From positions 1-64,000 of the forward strand of contig JAEZZY010000040.1 of NCBI GenBank assembly GCA_023418315.1: 64,000 bases of DNA. The letters are read 5' to 3'. A program made the position numbers and the translations under genes. Below are positions 1 through 7,259 of this stretch, piece by piece. How positions within the stretch are numbered: the first letter of the stretch is position 1; every line of letters starts with the position of its first letter. Below the pieces are notes generated by a model. It was given only the letters and a program-made list of their open reading frames with translations, was not told where the DNA came from and made no database searches. This DNA comes from Bacteroidota bacterium (GTDB lineage: Bacteria > Bacteroidota > Bacteroidia > Chitinophagales > Chitinophagaceae).

Positions 1-143
1 CCACGCACCTGATCGAGAGCGGTGCCGACATTCGTTTTCTACAAGAATTGCTCGGACATAATTCGCTCAAAACCACGCAGATTTACACGCACATCACCGA
101 CGTTTCCAAGTCGCATATAAAAAGCCCTCTGGATAGTCTGTGA
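1..143 (+). CDS. Tyrosine recombinase/integrase, C-terminal end (5' part outside window)
   Basis: An open frame runs from the window edge (first full codon at 3) to TGA at 141-143 and encodes about 46 residues. It contains the LLGH stretch that carries the conserved histidine and, 10-12 residues later, the IYTH motif with the nucleophilic tyrosine of the lambda-integrase/XerD family, followed by a short tail ending KSPLDSL. These enzymes cut and rejoin DNA through a 3'-phosphotyrosine. Only the last catalytic box can be seen, so whether it is a XerC/D-type chromosome-dimer resolvase or a mobile-element integrase cannot be told. Seen: motif and stop; known: family chemistry. Confidence 0.8.
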   Translation, partial: THLIESGADIRFLQELLGHNSLKTTQIYTHITDVSKSHIKSPLDSL

Positions 144-340
144 ATGAATTTATCAAAAAACTTAAAATAGACTACCTAATGGAGCAGGGTTTGGGTTTTA
201 AGGATAAATTATCTCCACTATTCTAAAGTGATAAAGGCCTATAGAATGTTCCAGATTTGTTGATGGGTAAAAAAGGGTACTGTTATAGAACAGCGCATAG
301 TATCCTTAATCATAGTTCTTTATTTTTTTTGAAGCAAAAG

Positions 341-1354
341 CTACCAGATCTGCACTTCGCGCTCCAGCTCTATCCCGAATTTTTCGTTTACCGAAGCTAT
401 TATTTCGGAAGAAAGATTATAGATGTCTTTGCCTATAGCCTTGCCGTAATTTACCAATACCAAAGCCTGTTTTTCATGCACGCCCGCATCGCCGTTCCTG
501 TAGCCCTTCCATCCGCAATGTTCGATAAGCCATCCCGCCGCTATTTTCACGTTCTGCTCATCTACTTTATACGAAGAAATATCCGGATAGAGCGTTTGCA
601 GGGTTTCAAACTGTTTATAGGGAAGTGTAGGATTTTTAAAAAAGCTGCCTGCATTGCCTATATGCTTTGGGTTGGGTAGCTTGCTGCTGCGGATGGCAAT
701 CACCGCATCCGACACGGATTGGATGGAAGGATCACTCACGCCCATAGCTTCCAGTTGCTGCCGGATGGCACCGTAGCTGGTATTGAGCTTGGGCTGCTTA
801 CTCAGCCGGAAGGTAACGGCGGTGATGAGCGTTTTTCCATTCAGTTCTTTTTTGAAAATGCTATCGCGGTAGCCGAACTTGCAATCCCTGTTTTTCAATA
901 CGAGAAATCGTTTTTCCTCCCAGTGCCATGCTTCCACTTCTTCAATCGTGTCTTTTACTTCCACTCCATAGGCACCTATATTCTGCATGGGAGATGCGCC
1001 TACGCAACCGGGTATCAGCGAGAGGTTTTCCAGTCCGCCCCATCCGTTGCGGAGGGTGTGCAGCACCAGCTCGTGCCATATCTCGCCGGCGCTTACGCGC
1101 AGCCATACATGCTCGTTGTTTTCGGTGATGATATTGCTTCCTTTCAGTTCGTTTTTTATGAGCAATCCGTTCACGGGTTTGGTGAGCAGGAGGTTGCTGC
1201 CCCCGCCGAGGATGGATTTTCGGAAGGGCAGGGCTTTGTCGTGAGCAAGTTCTTCTATCTGTGCCGCTTGATTGAGTATGGTAAAATATTCGGCGGATAC
1301 ATCCATACCGAAGGTGTTATAGGGCTTTAGGGAAATGTTTTGCAGGATGGTCAT
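341..1354 (-). CDS. murB: UDP-N-acetylenolpyruvoylglucosamine reductase (MurB)
   Basis: 337 residues, the length of type I MurB as in E. coli. It reduces UDP-GlcNAc-enolpyruvate to UDP-MurNAc with NADPH and FAD, the second committed step of peptidoglycan precursor synthesis in the cytoplasm. The FAD-binding stretch ILGGGSNLLL lies at about 48-57, a second cofactor stretch IPGCVGASPMQNIGAYG at 114-130, and the proton-donor serine is S237 in GSFFKNP. The C-terminal acidic segment LEREV matches the region of the catalytic glutamate. Start ATG at 1354. It stands alone: the upstream recombinase is on the other strand and the next gene on this strand is 210 bases away with no visible shared promoter. 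Confidence 0.95.
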   Translation of the reverse strand: MTILQNISLKPYNTFGMDVSAEYFTILNQAAQIEELAHDKALPFRKSILGGGSNLLLTKPVNGLLIKNELKGSNIITENNEHVWLRVSAGEIWHELVLHTLRNGWGGLENLSLIPGCVGASPMQNIGAYGVEVKDTIEEVEAWHWEEKRFLVLKNRDCKFGYRDSIFKKELNGKTLITAVTFRLSKQPKLNTSYGAIRQQLEAMGVSDPSIQSVSDAVIAIRSSKLPNPKHIGNAGSFFKNPTLPYKQFETLQTLYPDISSYKVDEQNVKIAAGWLIEHCGWKGYRNGDAGVHEKQALVLVNYGKAIGKDIYNLSSEIIASVNEKFGIELEREVQIW

Positions 1355-1564
1355 TATAAAAAAATAATTGTGGGGGAAAGATACAACGCTAAATTATATC
1401 GGGCATTTGCTCAATGCAAGGGGTTGGCGTTGGTGGGGATATTTGGAAGTACCGGCAATGCAAAAAACGACATGATAATGAAAAATGCAATCACATTTAT
1501 TGCACACCTATTTCCGGATAGACTATAATCTGTGTTTTTGAAATTCTTCAAAATCGTAAGGCAC

Positions 1565-1918
1565 TCATTTCCGCTTCACTATCAGCACCCAATCAGCTTC
1601 CAAAGGAAGATAACCATAGTCATATACAAAATGATATACCTGCCCTTTAGCGTTTTGATACTGATGGGTAAAATACTTAAAATTGAACCCTGCCTCCAAT
1701 AGTTTCGGATGCGTGGTCTTCTTCATTTCCTCCCCTGCGGATAAAAAACTTTCCAGCACTCTGCGGTTTTTAGAAAGGGTGTTATTGATGTTTCTGATGA
1801 GATTTGTTTTTTCGCTGTTTTGCTTGTTGTTGTAGTTATTACGGCAATAGTCATCGCAAAACTTCTTATCCGATCTGCCTTTCAGGGGCTTTTCACAGTT
1901 GAGACAGAGTTTATCCAT
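1565..1918 (-). CDS. Small protein with N-terminal zinc-ribbon (function unknown)
   Basis: 117 residues. The N-terminus has four cysteines spaced CxxC (residues 5 and 8) and CxxxC (about 21 and 25) inside a lysine-rich stretch, which looks like a treble-clef or FCS-like zinc site. The middle is helical and charged, and the C-terminus (GQVYHFVYDYGYLPLE) looks like a small beta unit. I recall similar short proteins only from Bacteroidota and know no assigned function. It is transcribed away from ssb, separated from it by 174 bases in which I see no convincing promoter. A nucleic-acid-binding role would fit the cysteine site but is inference. Confidence 0.7.
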   Translation of the reverse strand: MDKLCLNCEKPLKGRSDKKFCDDYCRNNYNNKQNSEKTNLIRNINNTLSKNRRVLESFLSAGEEMKKTTHPKLLEAGFNFKYFTHQYQNAKGQVYHFVYDYGYLPLEADWVLIVKRK

Positions 1919-2092
1919 AAATAATATTTTTGATAAATATATGCTTTTATTTTCCGATTACAAACGGTTACTGTCGTTTTCTTACGGATGTAAATGACTA
2001 AATACCGACTTCGGCTTTTTCACCACCCCATCTTTGCATCAGGAATTCCGAAATAACAAAAACCTTTTTTTAATCTTTTAAATTTCAAAAAA

Positions 2093-2491
2093 ATGAGTAA
2101 TCTAAGAAACAGCGTACAGCTAATCGGGCACTTGGGAGCCGACCCCGAAATGAAAACATTAGAAAACGGAACCGTAATGGCACGCATCCGTATCGCCACC
2201 ACCGAAAGTTATAAAACCCAGTCCGGCGAATGGAAAGAAGAAACCCAATGGCACTCCATCACCTTATGGGAGGCTATGGCAGAGCGCGCCGGCAGGCAAT
2301 TACACAAAGGCAGTTTTATCCTCGTGCAAGGGAAGCTGATTAACAGAAGCTATACAGATGCGCAAGGCGTGAAAAAATTCGCCACCGAAATACGGGCTAC
2401 CAATTTGATGAGCCTTGATAAAAAGCCTGCTTCCGACACTTCCCCGGCTGCACCTATAGCCGCGGAGCACGAAGACAACCTGCCCTTCTAA
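2093..2491 (+). CDS. ssb: Single-stranded DNA-binding protein
   Basis: 132 residues. An OB fold fills about 1-108 (opening NSVQLIGHLGADPE, then an aromatic WHSITLW strand and the GKLINRSY strand), followed by a short, proline- and alanine-rich linker and the acidic tip EDNLPF, the peptide that binds replication and repair partners such as exonuclease I or RecO in other bacteria. It is shorter than E. coli SSB (178 residues) but normal for Bacteroidota. The gene stands alone with its own terminator. The AT-rich leader just upstream of the ATG has no Shine-Dalgarno sequence, as is common in this phylum. Confidence 0.95.
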   Translation: MSNLRNSVQLIGHLGADPEMKTLENGTVMARIRIATTESYKTQSGEWKEETQWHSITLWEAMAERAGRQLHKGSFILVQGKLINRSYTDAQGVKKFATEIRATNLMSLDKKPASDTSPAAPIAAEHEDNLPF

Positions 2492-2518
2492 ACCCTATCC
2501 GTACTCTTAGTTTTATCC

Positions 2519-2560
2519 CGAAAACGCGATGGCTGCCTATGCGATCGCGTTTTTTTTATG
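2519..2560 (+). terminator. Rho-independent terminator of ssb
   Basis: The arms AACGCGAT and ATCGCGTT pair perfectly around a loop of about 13 bases and are followed by a run of eight T. It lies about 30 bases after the ssb stop. Confidence 0.8.
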
Positions 2561-2574
2561 GATAAATTGCAATT

Positions 2575-2849
2575 GTAGCCCGCAGATAGCGCAGATAACG
2601 CAGATGAATATCATTACCAATAAAAAAATCTGCGGGAGAAAAATCATTTTCCCTATACATATTCAATGTAGAAGGTGTAGCCCGCAGATAGCGCAGATAA
2701 CGCAGATGAATATCATTACCAATAAAAAAATCTGCGGGAGAAAAATCAATCTCACTATACATATTCAATAAGGTGTAGCCCGCAGATAGCGCGGATAAGC
2801 GCAGATGAATATCATTACCAATAAAAAAATCTGCGGGAGAAAAATCATT
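2575..2849. repeat. Three tandem copies of a hairpin-capped GCAGAT repeat
   Basis: Three near-identical units of about 75 bases start at 2575, 2677 and 2775 (steps of 102 and 98 bases). Each opens with CCCGCAGAT and closes with its exact inverse ATCTGCGGG, so each can fold into a hairpin. Inside, GCAGAT is iterated three times at about 10-base steps, followed by a shared ATGAATATCATTACC stretch. Copies 1 and 2 differ by almost nothing; copy 3 has GCGGATAAGCGC in place of GCGCAGATAACGC. The spacers between units (TATACATATTCAAT) are also shared. Reading frames across them are not genes. It resembles the REP-like dispersed palindromes of other bacteria. Confidence 0.85.
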
Positions 2850-2957
2850 CTCGAATACGGGTGAATATTCTTGTCCTATAATCCCTATAAGCGCAATATT
2901 CAGCCTCTATCCCTCTCCGATTTGGAATTTGCATTTTCCCCATTTACCTTGCCACTC

Positions 2958-4511
2958 ATGTCCGAGAAAAAACTGACCACCGATTCCGGTATTGAAATAA
3001 AAGAATTGTACAGCCGGCCCTCGACTATGAATGAAACGCCCGGCGAATTTCCCTATACCCGCGGAGTGCACAAGGCTATGTACCGCGATAAACTGTGGAC
3101 CATGCGCCAATATGCGGGTTTCAGCACAGCAGAGGAAAGCAATAAACGCTATCATTATTTGCTGAGTCAGGGTGTGATGGGGCTATCCGTGGCTTTTGAC
3201 CTGCCTACGCAAATCGGCTACGACAGCGACCATGCTATGGCGGAAGGTGAAGTAGGCAAAGTAGGCGTAGCGATTGATTCTATCGAAGACATGGAAATCC
3301 TTTTTAAAGGCATCAACCTGGAAGAAGTCTCCACCTCCATGACCATCAATGCTACCGGTTTTATTTTGCTGGCCCTCTACATTGCACTCGCCAAAAAACA
3401 AGGCGCCGACATCCGCAAAATATCCGGTACGATACAAAACGACATCCTTAAAGAATATGCAGCACGCGGCACTTACATTTATCCGCCGCAACCCTCCATG
3501 CGCCTGATTACCGATATTTTTGAATTTTGTAGCAAAGAAGTTCCCAAATGGAATACCATATCCATTTCCGGCTACCATATCCGCGAAGCCGGTTCTACAG
3601 CCGTGCAGGAGCTTGCTTTTACCTTAGCCAACGGCAAAGCTTATTTAAAAGCAGCCATAGAAAAAGGTTTGAACATTAATGTATTTGCCAAGCGGCTTTC
3701 TTTTTTCTTCAATGCGCATAACAATTTATTTGAAGAAGTAGCCAAATTCCGTGCTGCACGCAGGATGTGGGCGCAGATTACCCAGGAACTCGGCGCTACC
3801 GATCCCAAAGCGCAGATGCTGCGCTTCCATACCCAAACCGGCGGCAGTACGCTGACGGCTCAGCAGCCGCGCAACAATATCACACGCGTTACCATCCAAG
3901 CACTGGCGGCAGTATTGGGCGGCACGCAGTCGCTGCATACCAATGGCTATGACGAAGCCCTTTCTCTGCCTACGGAAGAAGCTGCCACCATCGCTTTGCG
4001 CACACAGCAAATCATCGGGTTTGAAAGTGGCGTTACCCAAACGGTGGACCCGCTGGGCGGTTCTTATTTTGTAGAGGAGCTGACCGATACCATGGAAGCC
4101 GAAGCGAAAAAACTGATAGATAAGATAGACGCGATGGGCGGCTCGGTAAAGGCTATAGAGCAGCATTTTATACAAGATGAAATAGCACGCGCGGCATATA
4201 CCTATAACAGCAGCATCGAAGACGGATCGAAAATCATTGTAGGGGTGAATAAATTTACCTCCAAAGAAACAGAGCCTACGCCAGTCTTAAAAATTGACGA
4301 CAGCATCCGCACCTTGCAAAGCGAAAAACTGAAATCCTTGCGCACACGCAGAGATAACGCCAAAACCACGGCTTGTATCGAACGAATAAAAGCCGCTGCA
4401 AAGACTACAGAAAACCTCATGCCTTTGGTGATAGACGCTGTAGAAAACTTCAGTACACTGGGCGAAATAGCCGATGCCTTGCGAAATGTATGGGGCGAAT
4501 ATCAGGGGTAA
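2958..4511 (+). CDS. Methylmalonyl-CoA mutase catalytic subunit without the B12-binding domain
   Basis: From ATG 2958 the product is 517 residues; an in-frame TTG at 2871 would add 29. I prefer the ATG because homologues begin near MSEKKLTTDSGIEI. The whole protein is the TIM-barrel acyl-CoA mutase domain: RQYAGFST, AFDLPTQIGYDSD, SGTIQNDILKEY and YPPQPSMR are all present. Numbering from the TTG, Y81 and R211 correspond to the Tyr and Arg that favour methylmalonyl-CoA over isobutyryl-CoA in characterised mutases. It interconverts succinyl-CoA and (R)-methylmalonyl-CoA. The cobalamin-binding domain (DxHxxG) is absent, so it must work with a separate small subunit, which is not in this window. 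A weak promoter-like pair (TTG at 2920, TACCTTG 20 bases on) lies before the ATG. Confidence 0.9.
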   Translation: MSEKKLTTDSGIEIKELYSRPSTMNETPGEFPYTRGVHKAMYRDKLWTMRQYAGFSTAEESNKRYHYLLSQGVMGLSVAFDLPTQIGYDSDHAMAEGEVGKVGVAIDSIEDMEILFKGINLEEVSTSMTINATGFILLALYIALAKKQGADIRKISGTIQNDILKEYAARGTYIYPPQPSMRLITDIFEFCSKEVPKWNTISISGYHIREAGSTAVQELAFTLANGKAYLKAAIEKGLNINVFAKRLSFFFNAHNNLFEEVAKFRAARRMWAQITQELGATDPKAQMLRFHTQTGGSTLTAQQPRNNITRVTIQALAAVLGGTQSLHTNGYDEALSLPTEEAATIALRTQQIIGFESGVTQTVDPLGGSYFVEELTDTMEAEAKKLIDKIDAMGGSVKAIEQHFIQDEIARAAYTYNSSIEDGSKIIVGVNKFTSKETEPTPVLKIDDSIRTLQSEKLKSLRTRRDNAKTTACIERIKAAAKTTENLMPLVIDAVENFSTLGEIADALRNVWGEYQG

Positions 4512-4524
4512 AGAAAGAAAGCGC

Positions 4525-4821
4525 TTAGGGATTCCCTTCCTTCCACGCTTTCATTCCTCCTGCAAGATTATACAGGTTTTCATAGCCTAATTCTTCCAGT
4601 CGCTGGATGATGATTCCGCTGCGTATTCCTTTTTCACAATACACCACCACGGGTCTGTTCATAGGGATGGCTTCCTTGCCGGGAAGCGCTTCGGAAAAAG
4701 GAAGATGCAAGCCGCCTATAGAATAGAGCGTACGCTCCCATGCCTCCCGCACATCCACAAGCACATAGTCTTTCCCGCTTTTTTGCCATTCGGAAAACTC
4801 GGTGGGTGAAAGCTGCTTCAT
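4525..4821 (-). CDS. Single-domain rhodanese-like sulfurtransferase
   Basis: 98 residues forming one rhodanese domain. The CH2A-like element VLVDVREAWE lies at about 20-29 and the active-site loop is CEKGIRS with C62 as the persulfide-forming cysteine. Length and layout match GlpE/PspE-type cytoplasmic rhodaneses; there is no signal peptide. Such enzymes move sulfane sulfur to cyanide or thiol acceptors; the natural acceptor here is unknown. It faces the mutase gene, with stops 13 bases apart, and is divergent from the YceI gene. Confidence 0.9.
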   Translation of the reverse strand: MKQLSPTEFSEWQKSGKDYVLVDVREAWERTLYSIGGLHLPFSEALPGKEAIPMNRPVVVYCEKGIRSGIIIQRLEELGYENLYNLAGGMKAWKEGNP

Positions 4822-4862
4822 CCTTCAAAGATGCATTGCTATGATTTGATAAAAAAACTTTA

Positions 4863-4893
4863 TTGGGCGAATTGTCATTTCACAATAGATTTG
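4863..4893 (+). promoter_or_regulatory. Bacteroidota-type promoter for the YceI gene
   Basis: TTG at 4863-4865, a 20-base spacer and TAGATTTG at 4886-4893, an exact match to the phylum's -7 consensus TAnnTTTG. It predicts a start of transcription near 4900 and a leader of about 20 bases before the ATG at 4919. Confidence 0.7.
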
Positions 4894-4918
4894 CGCTCAT
4901 AACAATAGATGTACCAAC

Positions 4919-5584
4919 ATGAAAAAAACATTATTAGCATTGAGCGCCGCCACTTTAATTTTTGCGGCTTGTCAGGAAGCGCCAAAAGCCGACCATGCAG
5001 AGGCTACCGACGCACAGGAAGTAGATGCCGCTGCCACAGCAGGAACAGCCTATAACGCCGATCTTAGCCAAAGCACCATCCAATGGACAGGTACCAAACC
5101 GGTAAAACAACACACAGGCACCTTTGCCATCACCTCCGGCTCTTTGAACGTAATGGACAACAACATTACCGGCGGTAAATTTGTGATTGACATTAACACG
5201 CTTACCGTTACTGATGAAGACACTATGGGTACCAGCAAACTGCAAGGACATTTGCTTAGTCCTGATTTTTTTGACGCTGCCAATCATGCGGAGGCAAGTT
5301 TTGAAATCACGAATGTAAATACAGGTGTAGATACCGCTAACAAAGAGCTAATCATGAAAGATGCTACCCACACCGTTACCGGCAACCTTACCTTGAAAGG
5401 CACCAGCAAAAGCATTTCATTCCCGGCTAAAATATCGGTAACGGATGCAACCGTAACCGCAGATGCCAATTTTAATATAGACCGCACCCAATGGGGATTG
5501 GTTTATGGGAATGACCAAAGCCTCGGCGATAAATTTATCCGTCCGGAAGTAAACATTGTGCTGCACCTGGTAGCCAATAAATAA
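4919..5584 (+). CDS. YceI-family lipoprotein
   Basis: 221 residues. A lipoprotein signal peptide ends in the lipobox IFAAC with C18 as the acylated residue, then a low-complexity acidic and alanine-rich linker to about 45, then a full YceI lipocalin-like beta barrel (STIQWTGTKPVKQHTGTF at its start and the FNIDRTQWGLVYG strand near its end). YceI proteins bind polyisoprenoid or other hydrophobic ligands in the periplasm; the ligand here is unknown. It is a single gene with a promoter 25 bases upstream and a terminator 27 bases downstream. Confidence 0.92.
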   Translation: MKKTLLALSAATLIFAACQEAPKADHAEATDAQEVDAAATAGTAYNADLSQSTIQWTGTKPVKQHTGTFAITSGSLNVMDNNITGGKFVIDINTLTVTDEDTMGTSKLQGHLLSPDFFDAANHAEASFEITNVNTGVDTANKELIMKDATHTVTGNLTLKGTSKSISFPAKISVTDATVTADANFNIDRTQWGLVYGNDQSLGDKFIRPEVNIVLHLVANK

Positions 5585-5610
5585 AAAGACGGATTTTAGT
5601 ACAGAAATTG

Positions 5611-5637
5611 CGCCCGCTAAAAACGGGCGTTTTTTTA
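5611..5637 (+). terminator. Terminator of the YceI gene
   Basis: CGCCCG and CGGGCG pair around a seven-base loop and are followed by seven T. It lies between two converging genes and has a T tract only in the plus direction. Confidence 0.8.
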
Positions 5638-5642
5638 TTTTC

Positions 5643-6311
5643 CTACACGGCTTTCACCAAAATGTTCATCGCTATTTTTTCCGAAAGCATGAGTTGTTTT
5701 TGCTTAGCTGTTTTTACCGTATTGCTGTTGTCAAAAGGCATTCGCTCCGTAACGGTAACGGTGGTGCCTATAGCAAGGTGCATTTTTTCCAATTGCTGCA
5801 AAAAAGAAGAAGAAGTATCCCTTACTGCCACAATTCTGTATGTTTTTTGAAGCGGCGCATCGGCTAATCTGAGGGTAGAGGCTTCCGGCAATTCACCTTT
5901 GGCATCGGGTATAGGGTCGCCGTGCGGATCGAATTTGGGATGTCCTAAAAATGTGTCCAGGCGATCAATCAGTTTTTGAGAATGGATATGCTCCAGTTCC
6001 TCAGCCACTTCATGCACTTCATCCCAAGAAAAATGCAAGGTATCATGCAGAAAGGTTTCCCATAGCCGGTGTTTGCGCACAATTTCCAGCACTATTTTCA
6101 AACCGCGGGGCGAGAGGCTCAGCTTTTTATATTTTTCATAGGCAATCAACTTTTTTTCCGAAAGCTTGCGAAGCATATCGGTAACGGTAGCCGGCCGCGT
6201 GTGCATCCGCTCCGCTATTTCATTTACAGATACTTCTCCTTTATCTTCCCTATACTGAATGGTATAAATGGCTTTCAGATAATTTTCTTCGGTAAAGCTG
6301 AGTAAAGGCAT
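5643..6311 (-). CDS. DtxR/MntR-family metal-dependent transcriptional repressor
   Basis: 222 residues. A winged helix fills about 1-65 (FTEENYLKAIYTI, then TRPATVTDMLRKLSEK as the recognition region), the metal-binding dimerisation domain follows to about 140 (RKHRLWETFL and HEVAEELEHIHS carry the usual Glu/His ligands), and the last 75 residues form an SH3-like FeoA domain. This is the long form of the family, as in DtxR and IdeR; whether it senses Mn or Fe cannot be read from sequence. No metal transporter gene adjoins it, so its targets are elsewhere. It is divergent from the L,D-transpeptidase gene. Confidence 0.9.
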   Translation of the reverse strand: MPLLSFTEENYLKAIYTIQYREDKGEVSVNEIAERMHTRPATVTDMLRKLSEKKLIAYEKYKKLSLSPRGLKIVLEIVRKHRLWETFLHDTLHFSWDEVHEVAEELEHIHSQKLIDRLDTFLGHPKFDPHGDPIPDAKGELPEASTLRLADAPLQKTYRIVAVRDTSSSFLQQLEKMHLAIGTTVTVTERMPFDNSNTVKTAKQKQLMLSEKIAMNILVKAV

Positions 6312-6414
6312 CGGATACGTTTTAACAAAATTGAGAGCGCAATATGCGGAGTACCCGTCAAAATTGCAGTATTTTTAGCAACTCTGAATTGTGTTTTTTG
6401 ATACTGAATTAAAA

Positions 6415-7227
6415 ATGAAAGAAAAAAGCAGCAAGCGCATTTTAAAATTTGCTGTGCTTTTTTGGGTGGGATTGTGTGTGGCTCATATGGGTGCAGCGCA
6501 GGCGTTCAGAATCCCTGAGAAAAAGCCTATTGTAACAAACGCGCCGGTTACCGACACGCTCCAAACCGACAGTTCGCAAAGCGCTACCGCCGCAGAGGCA
6601 CCGCCGATACCCGAAATAAAAGACATTAAAGTACTGTCGGAAATGGACGACGGTAAAGGGAATTTTGTGCGTACCATTCAATACAACAAAGGTTCTATGC
6701 GCATTACCGAAACGGTTATAAAGCCCAAATCGGCCATGGCGAGAGTGGGGTTGTATGTGCCGGTAAATCCGGATACGATGGATAAAAAGCAAGTGCTGCT
6801 GGTGGTGGATAAAACGAACTATTCGCTGAAAGTGATGTATAAACGGCGGGCGATCCGCATGTACCGCGTAACCTTTGGCCCACAGCCCAAACAAAATAAA
6901 TGTATGGAGGGCGACCGCTGCACACCCGAAGGAAATTTTACCATCACCCACCTGAATCCCCGCTCTATGTACAATAAATTTATGCTCATCAGCTACCCGG
7001 ATGCATCCTCATGGAGCAGGTTTAATAAATTGAAAAAAGAGGGAAAAATTCCCGCATCGGCCAAGATAGGCGGGGCTATAGGCATCCACGGTATATGGCG
7101 CGGCGGCGACCAGTTGATAGAGCTGGGCGTGGGCTGGACAGACGGCTGCGTGGCGTTGAAAAATAAAGATGTGGACGACCTTTATACTTTAGTAGGCGTG
7201 GGCACCAAGGTTACTATACGGCAGTAA
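6415..7227 (+). CDS. L,D-transpeptidase (YkuD domain), secreted
   Basis: About 270 residues from ATG 6415; a GTG at 6391 would add eight, but the ATG directly precedes a good signal peptide (basic KEKSSKR, hydrophobic core, cleavage after GAAQA). Residues 25-120 are a proline/threonine-rich linker and an unassigned region. The C-terminal half is a YkuD domain with the conserved His in IGIHG (about 225) and the catalytic Cys in TDGCVALKN (about 245). These enzymes make 3-3 cross-links in peptidoglycan or attach proteins to it, in the periplasm. The usual SHGC box reads TDGC here, a change seen in other family members. Confidence 0.88.
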   Translation: MKEKSSKRILKFAVLFWVGLCVAHMGAAQAFRIPEKKPIVTNAPVTDTLQTDSSQSATAAEAPPIPEIKDIKVLSEMDDGKGNFVRTIQYNKGSMRITETVIKPKSAMARVGLYVPVNPDTMDKKQVLLVVDKTNYSLKVMYKRRAIRMYRVTFGPQPKQNKCMEGDRCTPEGNFTITHLNPRSMYNKFMLISYPDASSWSRFNKLKKEGKIPASAKIGGAIGIHGIWRGGDQLIELGVGWTDGCVALKNKDVDDLYTLVGVGTKVTIRQ

Positions 7228-7259
7228 CCTATATTATGGAATATTTGCTACCCTGTTCC

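Noticed and set aside
257..1330. Plus-strand open frames of 140 and 203 codons
   Set aside because: They run antisense through murB, which has full family motifs; composition is that of a shadow frame.
1355..1564. Short plus-strand frame of 62 codons before the zinc-ribbon gene
   Set aside because: It starts inside murB, has no start signal and no recognisable content; I call the gap empty.
2529..2771. Open frames of 80 and 70 codons on both strands
   Set aside because: They are translations of the GCAGAT repeats and repeat the same peptide twice; no start signals.
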